From Pseudomonas sp. SG20056 (GTDB lineage: Bacteria; Pseudomonadota; Gammaproteobacteria; Pseudomonadales; Pseudomonadaceae): 64,000 bases of DNA. The notes below the pieces were generated by a model. It was not told where the DNA came from. It saw only the letters and a list, made by a program, of their open reading frames with translations, and searched no databases. How positions within the stretch are numbered: the first letter of the stretch is position 1; the number at the start of each line of letters is the position of its first letter. This document shows positions 36,923 to 47,295 of the stretch, in pieces. The translations under genes were made by a program, and so were the position numbers. The DNA lies in assembly GCF_031764535.1 (NCBI RefSeq), contig NZ_CP134499.1, forward strand, positions 2,294,001 to 2,358,000, written 5' to 3'.

Positions 36923-38845
36923 TTAAACGCGGAAGCGGCTGACCAGCGTTTGCAGCTGATTGCCCAGGCGCGCCAGCTCGGCGCTGGAGGCGGCGGTTTC
37001 GTCGCTGGCGGTGGCGGTCTGCTCGGAGACGTCGCGCACGCTGAGGATGCTGCGGCTGATTTCCTCGGCCACCGCACTCTGCTCCTCGGCGGCTGCGGCA
37101 ATCTGCTGGTTCATCGACTGGATGTTGGACACCGCATAGGTGATGTTGCCCAGCGAGTCGCCGGCCTTGCGAGTCAGCTCGACGCTGCTGTCGGTGAGGC
37201 TGCAACTGTTGCGCATCGCCGCTGCCACTTGCTTGGTGCCGTTCTGCAGACCGGCGATCAACGCTTCGATTTCCTCAGTGGATTTCTGCGTGCGCTGGGC
37301 CAGGCCACGTACTTCGTCGGCGACCACGGCAAAACCGCGACCGGCTTCGCCTGCGCGCGCGGCCTCGATAGCGGCATTGAGGGCGAGCAGATTGGTCTGC
37401 TCGGCCACCGCCTTGATCACGTCCATCACGCTGCCGATCTTGTTGCTCTCCTGCTGCAAGCCATTCATGGCCTCGCTGGAGCGGCTGACCTCGGCGGCCA
37501 GGCGTTCGATCTGAGCAATCACCTCGCCCACCACCTGATCACCCAAACGCGCCTGGCCGTCCGCCTCGTTGGCAGCCTGCGAGGCTTGCTCGGCGTTGCG
37601 CGCCACTTCCTGCACAGTGGCCGACATTTCATGCATGGCGGTAGCCACCTGATCGGTTTCGCTCTTCTGGCTATTGGCACCGGCACTGGTCTGCTCGGTC
37701 ACCGCCGACAGCTCTTCCGCAGCACTGGCGATCTGCGCCACGCCATCGCGGATGCCGCCGATCAACTCACGCAGGGTCGCGGCCATATACTGGATGCCTT
37801 GCTGCAGCTGGCCCATCTCATCACGGCGGTCGACCTGCACAGTGGCGGTCAGGTCACCATCGGCAATGCGCTGCACCGCGCTCAGAGTGTCCTGCAGCGG
37901 ACGGGTGATCTGCCGAGTAATCACCCAGGCAGCCAGCACGCCGAACAGCATTGCCAGCAACGTGGCGCCGATTTGCAGACTACGCGCCTGGGCGCTCTCG
38001 ATGGCCAGACGGTCCATCTGGAACTGATACAGGGTTTCGCTGATACGCACGATTTCGCCCTGCTGCGCGGTCATTTCCTGGCGAGTGCGGGCGATATCGC
38101 CAGTGGCCAGCTTGAACGCCTGCAGCGTCGCCTCATACTGGCCCAAGGCCGTCGCGATACGGCGTAGTGCATCCTGCTGTCCGGCACCGAAGGCCTGCTC
38201 AAGTGGTGCAAGGCTGCTACGGGCGGCGGCAATGCGCTCAACCAGCGCCTGCTCGGTTTGCGCATCCGGGACGCTGTCATAACGCTCCAGCAGGTAGCGC
38301 AGACTCAGCAACTCGCCTTGAGTGCGGGTCAGCGCCTGCAACTGGGCAAAACGGCCGCCGTCGTATTCCGGCAGCACCTCAACGCTGCGCTGCATGGTAC
38401 CCAGCAATTCGCCGAGCTGTTGCGTCTCGCTTGCCACCTCGCGCCGTGCAGTATCGGCTGCCGCGTAGGCGGCGCGCATACCGCTCAGCGAACGCTGGTA
38501 ATCCTGGTTATAGCGATCCTGCTCCTGCAGCAGCTTGACGTTGACCGGATTGGTAAAGCTGCCGAGCAGCTTCTTCTGCTGCTGCAAATAGATATCGAGG
38601 TTGCTCAGCACGCGCTCACTGCTCGCGGCATCGCCCTTGGCTAGCATGAACTGCAGGCGAGCAATACGCAGATTGGTCAGGGTGGTGTTGAGCTGGGTGA
38701 TATCGCTCATCCAGCTGCTGCGCTGGATCACGCTGCCCAGGCCGGTCCAGGCGACCCATGCCAGGGCGAGAGTCAGGGTCAGCACCAGGCCGAAGCCGAG
38801 AGCCAGCTTGCGGGTGACGCTAAGGTTGGCAAACCAGGTGTTCAT
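36923..38845 (-). CDS. Methyl-accepting chemotaxis protein with long helical periplasmic domain
   Basis: 640 aa. First membrane span near 11-31, a periplasmic helical region of about 250 residues (size of the HBM, helical bimodular domain), second span [20 protein letters not shown] near 285-304, HAMP, then the cytoplasmic signalling rod. The signalling tip [19 protein letters not shown] and [15 protein letters not shown] are intact. HBM receptors sense small organic acids, amines or phosphate; the ligand here is unknown. The start has GGAG, which lies inside an inverted repeat at 38849-38898. Confidence 0.92.
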   Translation of the reverse strand: MNTWFANLSVTRKLALGFGLVLTLTLALAWVAWTGLGSVIQRSSWMSDITQLNTTLTNLRIARLQFMLAKGDAASSERVLSNLDIYLQQQKKLLGSFTNPVNVKLLQEQDRYNQDYQRSLSGMRAAYAAADTARREVASETQQLGELLGTMQRSVEVLPEYDGGRFAQLQALTRTQGELLSLRYLLERYDSVPDAQTEQALVERIAAARSSLAPLEQAFGAGQQDALRRIATALGQYEATLQAFKLATGDIARTRQEMTAQQGEIVRISETLYQFQMDRLAIESAQARSLQIGATLLAMLFGVLAAWVITRQITRPLQDTLSAVQRIADGDLTATVQVDRRDEMGQLQQGIQYMAATLRELIGGIRDGVAQIASAAEELSAVTEQTSAGANSQKSETDQVATAMHEMSATVQEVARNAEQASQAANEADGQARLGDQVVGEVIAQIERLAAEVSRSSEAMNGLQQESNKIGSVMDVIKAVAEQTNLLALNAAIEAARAGEAGRGFAVVADEVRGLAQRTQKSTEEIEALIAGLQNGTKQVAAAMRNSCSLTDSSVELTRKAGDSLGNITYAVSNIQSMNQQIAAAAEEQSAVAEEISRSILSVRDVSEQTATASDETAASSAELARLGNQLQTLVSRFRV

Positions 38846-39158
38846 AAGAATTCTCCAACTGTCGTTCTGACAGGCAGTTCAGGTTTCGCTGGAGAATTGT
38901 TTTTGTTGAAGCCAGCACAAGGCCTGTGCTGACGCTCTACGACGGGGTTGCGACACATATCTGCAGCACGCTCAGCGCAATTAGCCGGCAGCGCCCTGAG
39001 ATAGCGTGATAACCAGGCAGTAACAGACCACGCAGCGGCACATAGCGTATCGGTGCCCAGCCATCTGATCCGTTTTTTATTGGAAAACCTGAGTCTGTTA
39101 TCCAAACAGCTGCGCTCGCATCATGCGCCTCGCCTGATAAAGCCCGACGAGGCCCGTA
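38846..39158. other. Intergenic region between chemoreceptor and ccoG
   Basis: 313 bp without a gene. Next to the chemoreceptor it carries a nine-base inverted repeat around the ribosome site. The rest, up to ccoG, must hold both divergent promoters. I could not assign a convincing -10/-35 pair. An ANR/FNR-like box upstream of ccoG was not evident by eye. Confidence 0.45.
38849..38898 (-). promoter_or_regulatory. Inverted repeat enclosing the chemoreceptor ribosome-binding site
   Basis: AATTCTCCA (38849-38857) and TGGAGAATT (38890-38898) are exact complements. The minus-strand mRNA would pair the Shine-Dalgarno GGAG with an upstream CTCC. An inner CTGTC/GACAG stem strengthens the fold. Confidence 0.5.
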
Positions 39159-40574
39159 ATGAGCGAACGAATTCCCGCGCAGATCATCGAGACCATCGAC
39201 CCGCGCCAGCCTATCCGCCTGACGCCGTCCCAAGCCGGCGGACCTATCCATACCCGCAGTTTTAGCGGCCGCTTTCGCAATCTGCGCCTGTACGGTGCCG
39301 GCCTGCTGTTTCTGATCTTCTTCGGCACCGCCTGGCTGGACTGGGACGGCCGCCAGGCGGTGCTGTGGAACCTGGCCGAGCACCGCTATTACATCTTCGG
39401 CGCAACCTTCTGGCCGCAGGATTTCACCCTGCTCTCGGCGCTGCTGATCATTGCCGCCTTTGGCCTGTTTACCATCACCGTGGTGGCTGGGCGGGTGTGG
39501 TGCGGCTACACCTGCCCGCAGAGCGTGTGGACGTGGGTGTTTATGTGGGCTGAGAAAGTCACTGAAGGTGAGCGTAATCAGCGCATCAAGCTCGATGCCG
39601 CACCCTGGTCGCTGAACAAGCTGGCGCGGCGTAGCGCCAAGCACGCGATCTGGCTGGGCGTCAGTCTGCTCACGGCGCTGACCTTTATCGGTTATTTCAC
39701 GCCGATCCGCCCGTTGGCCAGCGACCTGCTGCACCTACAACTGGACGGCGGCACGCTGGTGTGGGTGCTGTTCTTTATGGCCGCCACCTACCTTAACGCT
39801 GGCTGGCTGCGCGAGAAGGTCTGCGTGCATATGTGCCCCTACTCGCGCTTCCAGAGTGCGATGTTCGACGATGACACTCTGCTGGTGGCCTACGACGCTA
39901 AGCGCGGCGAAGGCCGTGGCCCACGCAGGAAGGACAGCGACCACAAGGCCGAGGGCCTGGGCGACTGCATCGACTGCACTATGTGCGTGCAGGTGTGCCC
40001 CACCGGTATCGATATTCGCGATGGCCTGCAGATCGACTGCATCAGTTGCGGTGCCTGTATCGACGCCTGCGATTCGGTGATGGACAAGATGGGCTATGCC
40101 CGAGGCCTGGTCGGCTATCACTCCGAGCGCGAACTGCAAGGTGGCAAAACCCACTGGCTACGGCCACGGCTGATCGGCTATGGGATTGCTCTGGTGTTGA
40201 TGCTCGCCGCCTTTGTCTGGGCCTTGAGCGCGCGTTCGATGCTGTCCATCGACTCGGCCAAGGACCGCAGCATGTTCCGCGAGAACCAGCTGGGGCAGAT
40301 TGAGAACACCTACCTGCTCAAGGTGATCAACAAGACCCAGCAGCCGCAGCGTTATGCCCTGAGCTTGCTCGACAGCCCTGGCATGCGCCTGGACGCGCCG
40401 CAGCAGTTGCAGCTCAACCCCGGAGAAATTCTCGATGTGCCGGTGACCGTGGTCCTGGAAAATCAACAGGCCGCCACCAGCACCCTGCCCGTGCGCTTTG
40501 CGATCCACAACCTGGCCGATGTCAGCGAACAGGCACAGACGCAGAGCATTTTTCTCTCCCCGAGCGGGCGCTGA
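39159..40574 (+). CDS. ccoG: Cytochrome oxidase accessory protein CcoG (FixG/RdxA)
   Basis: 471 aa. About five membrane spans in the N-terminal half, with WCGYTCPQSVWT and HMCPYSRFQ, then two ferredoxin-type clusters: CIDCTMCVQVCPTGID and CISCGACIDACDSV. The C-terminal third is an immunoglobulin-like domain (residues ~350-465). CcoG reduces copper for assembly of cbb3 oxidase in the inner membrane. Unusually there is no ccoNOQP or ccoHIS nearby, so this may be a second copy or a displaced gene. GACGAGG lies before the ATG. Confidence 0.93.
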   Translation: MSERIPAQIIETIDPRQPIRLTPSQAGGPIHTRSFSGRFRNLRLYGAGLLFLIFFGTAWLDWDGRQAVLWNLAEHRYYIFGATFWPQDFTLLSALLIIAAFGLFTITVVAGRVWCGYTCPQSVWTWVFMWAEKVTEGERNQRIKLDAAPWSLNKLARRSAKHAIWLGVSLLTALTFIGYFTPIRPLASDLLHLQLDGGTLVWVLFFMAATYLNAGWLREKVCVHMCPYSRFQSAMFDDDTLLVAYDAKRGEGRGPRRKDSDHKAEGLGDCIDCTMCVQVCPTGIDIRDGLQIDCISCGACIDACDSVMDKMGYARGLVGYHSERELQGGKTHWLRPRLIGYGIALVLMLAAFVWALSARSMLSIDSAKDRSMFRENQLGQIENTYLLKVINKTQQPQRYALSLLDSPGMRLDAPQQLQLNPGEILDVPVTVVLENQQAATSTLPVRFAIHNLADVSEQAQTQSIFLSPSGR

Positions 40575-40638
40575 CAGTCGCATGGCCAGGCAACTCCCCG
40601 TAGAGTGCGCGGATCTGCAGCGCGCACCGACGGACACG

Positions 40639-42048
40639 ATGAAACGCTACGAGAAATTTGCCGACCAGATTGCCGAACTGATCCGCAGCGGCATGCTCGC
40701 CCCTGGCGAAAAAGTGCCCTCGGTGCGCCACGCCAGCCGCATCTATGGGGTCAGCCCGTCCACTGTGTTCCAGGCCTATTACCTGCTGGAAGACCGTGGC
40801 CTGATCCAGGCCCGCGCGCGCTCCGGCTACTTCGTCCGCGAGCTGGCGCGGCATTCTCTGGCCGAGCCGCAAACCTGCCAGCAGCCGGCGCAAACCACCG
40901 ATGTGGATGTCAGCGAACTGGTGTTCTCGGTGCTCGCCTCACTCAAAGACCCCAGCACCGTGCCATTCGGTTCGGCCTTCCCCAGCCCGCAGCTGTTTCC
41001 CCTGCCGCGCCTGGCCCGCTCCATGGCGCAGAGCGTGCGCGATATGCAACCGCAAGCGGTGATCGCCGATATGACCGAGGGCAACCCCAACCTACGCCGG
41101 CAGATTGCCCTGCGCTATATGGTCAGCGGCGTGATGCTGCCGCTGGATGAGCTGGTGATCACCAGCGGCGCTATGGAAGCGCTCAATCTCTGCCTGCAAA
41201 CGGTCACCCAGCCCGGTGATCTGGTGGCCATTGAGGCGCCAGCCTTTTACGCCACACTGCAGGTCCTGGAGCGCTTGAAGCTCAAGGCGGTGGAAATACC
41301 GGTCAACCCGCGTGACGGCATCGATCTGGATGTATTGAGTGAGCGCCTGGCCTGCCTGCCGATCAAGGCCTGCTGGTTTATGAGCAGCCTGCAGAACCCG
41401 CTCGGCGCGAGCATGACTGATGACAAGAAGCGCGCCCTGTATGAACTGTTACAGCGCCATCAGGTGCCGCTGATTGAGGATGACGTGTACGCCGAACTGT
41501 ATTTCGGCAGCCAGCCGCCTAAACCGGTCAAGAGCTTCGATCGCGATGGCCTGGTGATGCACTGCGGCTCGTTCTCCAAATGCCTGGCGCCCGGTTACCG
41601 GGTCGGTTGGGTGGCCGGCGGGCGCTATGCCGAGCAGATCAGCCGGCTCAAGCTGATGACCACCATCTCCCCCTCCGTACCAGCTCAGGCCGCCCTGGCC
41701 GATTACTTGCAGCACGGCGGCTATGACCGACACCTGCGCAAGCTGCGCCATGCCCTGGAGGCGCAACAGGCGTCGATGCTCGCTTCGGCCGCGCGGCATT
41801 TCCCGGCCAATACCAAGGTCACCCGCCCCAGCGGCGGTTACTTCCTCTGGTTCGAGTTTCCCGAACAGGTTGATGCGCTGCGCCTGTTCCAACTGGCCCT
41901 GGCCCAAGGCATCAGCCTGGCTCCTGGGCCGATCTTCTCGGCCACCCGGCGCTTCGGTAATTGCGCACGGCTGAACTATGGCCATCCCTGGAACGCACAA
42001 AGCGAACACGCCATGGCCGTACTGGGGCGGATCATTTCCTCCTTCTAG
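40639..42048 (+). CDS. MocR-type regulator (GntR HTH fused to aminotransferase domain)
   Basis: 469 aa from ATG 40639 (MKRYEKFADQIAEL); an earlier in-frame ATG at 40582 is less likely. The GntR winged helix is at about residues 1-70 (LAPGEKVPSVRHASRIYGVSPSTVFQAYYLL), then a fold-type I PLP domain with the lysine in GSFSKCLAPGYRVGWVAGG. MocR proteins use PLP aldimines as effectors to control genes for vitamin B6, GABA, taurine and similar. No obvious target is adjacent; it follows ccoG by 64 bp on the same strand. Confidence 0.9.
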   Translation: MKRYEKFADQIAELIRSGMLAPGEKVPSVRHASRIYGVSPSTVFQAYYLLEDRGLIQARARSGYFVRELARHSLAEPQTCQQPAQTTDVDVSELVFSVLASLKDPSTVPFGSAFPSPQLFPLPRLARSMAQSVRDMQPQAVIADMTEGNPNLRRQIALRYMVSGVMLPLDELVITSGAMEALNLCLQTVTQPGDLVAIEAPAFYATLQVLERLKLKAVEIPVNPRDGIDLDVLSERLACLPIKACWFMSSLQNPLGASMTDDKKRALYELLQRHQVPLIEDDVYAELYFGSQPPKPVKSFDRDGLVMHCGSFSKCLAPGYRVGWVAGGRYAEQISRLKLMTTISPSVPAQAALADYLQHGGYDRHLRKLRHALEAQQASMLASAARHFPANTKVTRPSGGYFLWFEFPEQVDALRLFQLALAQGISLAPGPIFSATRRFGNCARLNYGHPWNAQSEHAMAVLGRIISSF

Positions 42049-42175
42049 CGCTTGGTTCGGCGAACCGGTTACACCCGTGACGTGGACATGGGCTGAAATC
42101 TTTTTTAGAGATTTTTCGCAGCAAACGGCCCGCAGCTCAGCTAACTTAGCCGCCTGTTTAATCCAGAGAGCGGTC

Positions 42176-43255
42176 ATGGACTCGATAACCCAGGCGGTAC
42201 TTGGCGCCACTATTCAAGGCGCTCTGCTCGGTCGTTGGCAGGGGCGCAAGGCGCTGCTTTATGGAGCCATGCTCGGCACATTGCCAGATCTAGATGTGGT
42301 CATCGATTATGGCGACGCCGTGGCTGACATGACCTACCACCGGGGTTTCAGCCATTCGCTGTTTGTCCTCACCGGTCTCGCGCTGTTCCTGACGTGGATC
42401 ACACGACGCTTTCGCAACCACCCTGGTTATTCCGCCCAACGTCTGTTCGTGACGGTATGGCTGGTGCTGATTACCCACCCATTGCTCGACAGCTTTACCA
42501 GTTACGGCACCCAGTTGCTCTGGCCGCTAACCCCTGTGCCAACTGCATGGTCGAGCATCTTTATTATCGATCCGCTCTACACCGTGCCACTTTGCATCGC
42601 CGTAGCGCTCGGGCTGCTTTATGGCTTACGCGACACCACTGGGCAGAAGACAGCCACCAAGGCGCCCGCACTGGCCTTACTGGTTTCTTCGCTGTACCTG
42701 GGTTTTACCGTCGCGGGTAAGTACATGGCCGAGCAACGCGTGGAAGCCGAACTGGCGCGTCAGGGCATCGAGGCTCAGCAAATCTTCAGCACCACCACGC
42801 CGTTCAACAGCCTGCTGTGGCGGGTGATCGTGCTCGATGGTGAGGATTACCACGAGGCGCTGGTCAGCTGGTTTGACGATGCACCGCCGCAGCTCGCACG
42901 CATCCCGCGTGGCACACACCTCGCTGCGGCACTGGCCGACTCCCCGGCGCATGCGCGGCTGGCCTGGTTTACCAATGGTGTGCTGCGCTATGACCAGCTG
43001 GGCGAACAGCTGGTGGTCACCGACATCCGCCTGGGCATGACCGGTTTTCATCCCTTCCGCTTCGACTTCGCCACCCTGGAAAACGGCGAGTGGCGCGTGC
43101 ATGACAATATCCAGCGCTTGCCGGTAGAACGTGGTGATGTATCGCGTCTGCAGCTGCTGTGGGCGCGCATCTGGCAACCCGAGGTGCAAATACCGCTACT
43201 AGCCTGGGCTGATGAGCTGCGTAAAGTGCCGCTGGCCAGCAGTGACTTGCCATAA
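42176..43255 (+). CDS. Inner-membrane metal-dependent hydrolase-like protein (DUF457/YdjM-YbcI type)
   Basis: 359 aa from ATG 42176 (MDSITQAVLGATIQGALLG), AGAGAG upstream. Metal-binding-like motifs LPDLDVVIDYGD, YHRGFSHSLF and THPLLDSFTSYGTQLLWP occupy the membrane-spanning first half (about four or five spans). The C-terminal ~170 residues are soluble and contain VIVLDGEDYHEALVSWFDD. The family is annotated as membrane-bound metal-dependent hydrolases and linked in other species to DNA damage responses; no SOS box was evident here. Confidence 0.82.
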   Translation: MDSITQAVLGATIQGALLGRWQGRKALLYGAMLGTLPDLDVVIDYGDAVADMTYHRGFSHSLFVLTGLALFLTWITRRFRNHPGYSAQRLFVTVWLVLITHPLLDSFTSYGTQLLWPLTPVPTAWSSIFIIDPLYTVPLCIAVALGLLYGLRDTTGQKTATKAPALALLVSSLYLGFTVAGKYMAEQRVEAELARQGIEAQQIFSTTTPFNSLLWRVIVLDGEDYHEALVSWFDDAPPQLARIPRGTHLAAALADSPAHARLAWFTNGVLRYDQLGEQLVVTDIRLGMTGFHPFRFDFATLENGEWRVHDNIQRLPVERGDVSRLQLLWARIWQPEVQIPLLAWADELRKVPLASSDLP

Positions 43256-43317
43256 CCGCGCCTGCCGGCCTGCATGGGCCGGCCCTACAGAGATGCTGCG
43301 CATGGTCTAGGCTGAAT

Positions 43318-43337
43318 TCCAACCTCTATCCGTTGGA
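43318..43337 (+). promoter_or_regulatory. Hairpin over the ribosome-binding site of the second chemoreceptor
   Basis: TCCAAC (43318-43323) and GTTGGA (43332-43337) form a six-pair stem with an eight-base loop. The right arm supplies most of the GGAG Shine-Dalgarno, eight or so bases before ATG 43346. Confidence 0.4.
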
Positions 43338-43345
43338 GTCTAGCC

Positions 43346-44953
43346 ATGAATATCCGGCAGAAAATGATCGCCTGTGGTGCTATCAGCGTACTCGCAGCCA
43401 CCCTGCTGGGTAGCATCGGTTTCTGGGGGCAAACCCGCCTGGCCAGTGCGCTCAACGAGAATCAGCTGAGCGTCAGCGCCCTGCGCAACCACCTGGAAGG
43501 CGACATGATGCACGACGCACTACGCGCCGATGTGCTCGCCGCCTTCTATATCGACCCTGCCGACAGTGCGGCGGTGACCCAGGTACGCGATGACCTGCGC
43601 GAACACAGCGAATGGTTCACCCGCACCCTGAATGACAACGCCAAACTGCCGCTCAGCGCGGATATTCGCCAGGCCATCAGCCAGTCGCAACCGGCCCTGG
43701 CCAGCTACATTCAGCAGGCCGAGGGCATCGTCAATCTGGCTCTGACTGACCCACAGGCCGCACGGCAACAGATGGCTGCCTTCGATGCAAGCTTCGGCGA
43801 TCTGGAAGAAAAGAACGAAGCCCTCAGCGGCCTGATCGAAGCGCACTCGGCAAAAACTCGCAGCGACGGCGAAGCCGCCGTGCAACAGGCAGCCTGGTTG
43901 CTGATTGGCGGCATTCTGGTGGTCTGCTGCCTGCTCTGCCTGCTCACCACCCAACTGATGAAAGCCGTCCTGCGCCCGCTGGAGAAAATCATCGGAGTGG
44001 CGCGCAATATTGCCCAGGGCAACCTGCGTAGCACCATCAGCGTCGACAGTAACGATGAAGCCGGGCAACTGCAGCAGGCACTGGCGGATATGCAGGGCAA
44101 CCTGCGGCAGATGATCGACGGCATCCGCCAGGAAGGTGAGCAGTTGCAGCAAACCGCGCGCAGCCTCAACGGCGCCTCGCAAAGCATCGTGCGCAGCACC
44201 ACGGAAGAGTCGCAGAGTGCCAGCAGCATGGCCGGGGCCATGGAACAGATGATGCAGAACATCGAACAGATCGCCGGCCACGCGCGCAATGCCCAGGAAA
44301 TTTCCTCGCATTCCGAGCACCTGGCCAGCAACGGCGGCCAGGTGATCATGGGCGTGGTCGATGGCATGAGCCGGATTGCCGAAGCCGTCAACGAATCCAG
44401 CGCCACCATCACCGCGCTCGGCGAATCATCGGAAGAAATTCACTCGATCATCCAGGTGATCAAAAGCATTGCCGAACAGACCAACCTGCTTGCGCTTAAC
44501 GCCGCCATTGAGGCCGCGCGCGCGGGCGAGGCCGGCCGTGGCTTTGCCGTGGTGGCCGATGAGGTACGCAACCTGGCTGCACGCACCGCGCAATCGACCC
44601 AGGAAATCACCGGGATGATCGAACGTATCCGCACCAGCACCGAGCAGGCGGTCAACAGCATGCAAACCGGCGTTACCCGGGTGAACGATGGCGTGTCCCT
44701 TGCGCGTCAGGCCGGTGAGTCGATCAGTGAAATCCGCGGCGGCGCACAACGCGCGGCCGAGGTGGTGGAAGAGATATCGCAGACCATCGACGAGCAGAGC
44801 CGCGCCAGCAGCGAGGTGGCGCAGCAGGTCGAACATATCGCGCAGATGTCGCAGCAAAACAGCCGCACCGTGAGCGAATTGGCCGATGCAGCACAAATTC
44901 TCGACCGCGTGGCGCGCAGCATGCAGAACGCGGTGCTGCAGTTTCAGACCTGA
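43346..44953 (+). CDS. Methyl-accepting chemotaxis protein with four-helix-bundle-size sensor
   Basis: 535 aa. First span near residues 8-28, a periplasmic region of about 160 residues (four-helix-bundle size) with [16 protein letters not shown], second span [20 protein letters not shown] near 190-210, HAMP and signalling rod. The tip [19 protein letters not shown] and [15 protein letters not shown] are intact. The [12 protein letters not shown] segment recurs in receptors with short four-helix sensors, but the ligand is unknown. Convergent with the third chemoreceptor; stops are 13 bp apart. Confidence 0.92.
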   Translation: MNIRQKMIACGAISVLAATLLGSIGFWGQTRLASALNENQLSVSALRNHLEGDMMHDALRADVLAAFYIDPADSAAVTQVRDDLREHSEWFTRTLNDNAKLPLSADIRQAISQSQPALASYIQQAEGIVNLALTDPQAARQQMAAFDASFGDLEEKNEALSGLIEAHSAKTRSDGEAAVQQAAWLLIGGILVVCCLLCLLTTQLMKAVLRPLEKIIGVARNIAQGNLRSTISVDSNDEAGQLQQALADMQGNLRQMIDGIRQEGEQLQQTARSLNGASQSIVRSTTEESQSASSMAGAMEQMMQNIEQIAGHARNAQEISSHSEHLASNGGQVIMGVVDGMSRIAEAVNESSATITALGESSEEIHSIIQVIKSIAEQTNLLALNAAIEAARAGEAGRGFAVVADEVRNLAARTAQSTQEITGMIERIRTSTEQAVNSMQTGVTRVNDGVSLARQAGESISEIRGGAQRAAEVVEEISQTIDEQSRASSEVAQQVEHIAQMSQQNSRTVSELADAAQILDRVARSMQNAVLQFQT

Positions 44954-44966
44954 GCGAGGCGCCTCT

Positions 44967-46922
44967 TTAGCTGCGGAACTGCGCCACGAGCCCCTGCAAC
45001 TCAACCCCCAGGCGCGCCAGCTCGGCGCTGGATGCTGCGGTCTGTTGGCTGGCGCTGGCGCTTTGCTCGCCGATATCGCGCACCCGCGTCACGCTCTCGC
45101 TGATGGTTTCCGCTACCGCGCTCTGCTCTTCGGCGGCGGCAGCGATCTGCTGGTTCATCTGCTCGATGGTGCTTACCGCCTGGGTAATACGGCCCAGTGC
45201 AGCGCCGGCTTCGCCCGCCAACGTGACAGTGCGTTGGGTCAGATTGCGGCTGCTATCCATCTTCTCCACCGCGCCCTTGGCCAGGCGTTGCAGGCTGGCG
45301 ATCAGCCCTTCGATTTCTTCGGTGGAATCCTGCGCACGCTTGGCCAGGGCCCGCACTTCATCGGCCACCACGGCAAAGCCACGGCCCTGCTCGCCAGCCC
45401 GCGCGGCTTCGATGGCGGCGTTCAATGCGAGCAGATTGGTCTGCTCGGCGACGTTGCGAATCACCTCCAGCACGCCGCCAATCCGCGCGCTTTCCTGATT
45501 CAGCGCGGCGATGGCTTCGGCTGACTCCTCCACTTCAGTGGCCAGGTGACCAATCTGGCTGACTGCCTGCTGCACCACCTGGTTGCCCTGTTGCGCTTCC
45601 TGATCGGCAGCACGGGCAGCCAGGGAAGCCTGCTCGGCGTTCTGCGCCACTTCCTGCACGGTTGCGGCCATTTCATGCATGGCGGTGGCGGTCTGTTCGG
45701 TTTCCATTTTCTGGTTCTGCACACCAACGCTAGTTTGCGCGGTAATAGCCGACAGCTGCTCGGCGGCAGCAGCAATCTGGCTGACGCCACCGCCAATCCG
45801 TCCAACCAGGGTACGCAGGCTCACGCTCATCACCTGCATGGCGGCCATCAGCTGACCTGGTTCGTCACGACGATCCTGTGGCAGATCGTGGGTCAGATCG
45901 CCGGCAGCAATGCGCTGAGCAAACACCACGGTCTGCTGCAAGGGCGCAACAATCAAGCGGGAGATAATCAGCGCCGCCAGCATGCCAATAATCACCGCCG
46001 CAACGCCCATCGCGCCGAGCAACAGCATGGCCTGGCGACTATCAGCGGCCATGGCCTGCTCCTGCTGAACCTTGGCTTCATCCACCAAGGCCAGCACGGC
46101 CTGGGCACGTTCAACCATGGCCACTTCGCTCTGCTGGCTCTGCCCGCGTACCTGTTGGTAATTAGTGAATGCCTGCTGATAGAGGGTCAACGCCTTCAAG
46201 GCGGTTTCAATGGCGCCTTTCTGATCGTCATCCAGCCAGACCATCAGGCTGCGTGCGACGGTTTGCAGGTCGTCATTGATATAGGTCCACTCTTCCAGCG
46301 CTTCGGCCGAGCCATCAATAATGTACTGGCTCTCATGGCCGCGCAGATCGAGCATACGTTTGCTCAGGCCCGAGGCGGTTTCCGCAAGAGTCAGCGGGTC
46401 GCTGCCACGCAGCTTGTCACCTTCCAGGCGCAGCTCACGTACCGCGTCGTACATATCCAGCTCGATCACATCGAACTGATCACGCGCTTCGCCGGCCGCC
46501 TCACGCATCTGCGTGCGTGCCGCGCGGGCATTGTTCTGCTGCTCGACAAAGCTGTCGAACTGCCGGCGATAGTCGTCGATGGCCTGCTGCATGCTTTTCA
46601 GTCGCACCTGATCGGCGCCGGAAGCGGCCTCCAGCTGCTGGGCAAGTGTCGCGCCGACCCGGTCCAGTTGCTCATGCACCTGAGCGGCTGCTTCGCTGGT
46701 CTGCCGCAGAGCAAAGTCACGCTCGGCACGGCGCGCCTGCAGAACCTGAGCGTCGATTGCCGACAAGCCACTGGTACTGGCATGCCCATCCAACACGGCT
46801 TGCACCGCCAGAAAGCCACTGCCGGTAACGGCAACTGTGAGTAACAGCACCAGGCCGAAGCCACACATAAGCTTTTTTCCGACAGACAGATCGGCGAACA
46901 GACGCGCGGCAGAAGAGGACAT
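44967..46922 (-). CDS. Methyl-accepting chemotaxis protein with HBM-type sensor
   Basis: 651 aa from ATG 46922 ([17 protein letters not shown]), GGAG nine bases upstream. First span near 15-37, a periplasmic helical domain of ~250 residues containing [16 protein letters not shown] and [13 protein letters not shown], features shared by HBM receptors, second span [20 protein letters not shown], then HAMP and signalling rod with [20 protein letters not shown]. It is similar in layout to the receptor at 36.9 kb, so these may be old duplicates with different ligand specificity. A sigma-28-like promoter lies 220 bp upstream. Confidence 0.92.
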   Translation of the reverse strand: MSSSAARLFADLSVGKKLMCGFGLVLLLTVAVTGSGFLAVQAVLDGHASTSGLSAIDAQVLQARRAERDFALRQTSEAAAQVHEQLDRVGATLAQQLEAASGADQVRLKSMQQAIDDYRRQFDSFVEQQNNARAARTQMREAAGEARDQFDVIELDMYDAVRELRLEGDKLRGSDPLTLAETASGLSKRMLDLRGHESQYIIDGSAEALEEWTYINDDLQTVARSLMVWLDDDQKGAIETALKALTLYQQAFTNYQQVRGQSQQSEVAMVERAQAVLALVDEAKVQQEQAMAADSRQAMLLLGAMGVAAVIIGMLAALIISRLIVAPLQQTVVFAQRIAAGDLTHDLPQDRRDEPGQLMAAMQVMSVSLRTLVGRIGGGVSQIAAAAEQLSAITAQTSVGVQNQKMETEQTATAMHEMAATVQEVAQNAEQASLAARAADQEAQQGNQVVQQAVSQIGHLATEVEESAEAIAALNQESARIGGVLEVIRNVAEQTNLLALNAAIEAARAGEQGRGFAVVADEVRALAKRAQDSTEEIEGLIASLQRLAKGAVEKMDSSRNLTQRTVTLAGEAGAALGRITQAVSTIEQMNQQIAAAAEEQSAVAETISESVTRVRDIGEQSASASQQTAASSAELARLGVELQGLVAQFRS

Positions 46923-47141
46923 AACAACAACTCCGTTTTTATTATCGAGCGCAGCGAGGCGGCATGATGGCGGCCCAGGCAAGCACATGAACAACTGATG
47001 GCAGTTTAGCCCCGCTTTATTGCAACCCTTGCGCCAGAGGCCTACTCGCAGCCCAGGTAAAAATGCCAAGGCCCAAGCTAGAGGCGCTGGCGGTTACTCA
47101 ACGAAGCAAAGCCAAAAATCGAATGCGGCAGATAATGCGGT

Positions 47142-47169
47142 TTATCGGCAGGTTTCCGCTGATCCTTTA
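47142..47169 (-). promoter_or_regulatory. Sigma-28 (FliA)-type promoter candidate
   Basis: On the minus strand TAAA (47169-47166), 16 bases, then GCCGATAA (47149-47142). The -10 is a perfect match to the flagellar/chemotaxis consensus; the usual spacing is 15. It points toward the chemoreceptor gene. Confidence 0.55.
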
Positions 47170-47237
47170 TTGGGAATGGCGAGTTATCGCCAAAAAGCCC
47201 GCGCCAAGGTTATGGCGGACCAATCTGTAAGTAAGAA

Positions 47238-47270
47238 AAAGGGCGCACGGCTTTTGCCAGTGCGCCCTTT
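47238..47270. terminator. Terminator of the symporter gene
   Basis: AAAGGGCGCAC (47238-47248) is exactly complementary to GTGCGCCCTTT (47260-47270). On the minus strand a T-rich run follows. It ends the run from hpd to the symporter. Confidence 0.8.
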
Positions 47271-47295
47271 TCTACTACGGCTCAGCTTGGCGTGA

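Larger units (their letters stand above)
46923..47295. other. Intergenic region between chemoreceptor and symporter genes
   Basis: 373 bp with no supportable gene. It contains a flagellar sigma-28-like promoter (47142-47169) for the chemoreceptor and the symporter gene's terminator (47238-47270). Confidence 0.6.

Noticed and set aside
39040..39085. Sigma-28 promoter for the chemoreceptor at 38845
   Set aside because: CCGATAC is present but no TAAA occurs at a workable spacing.
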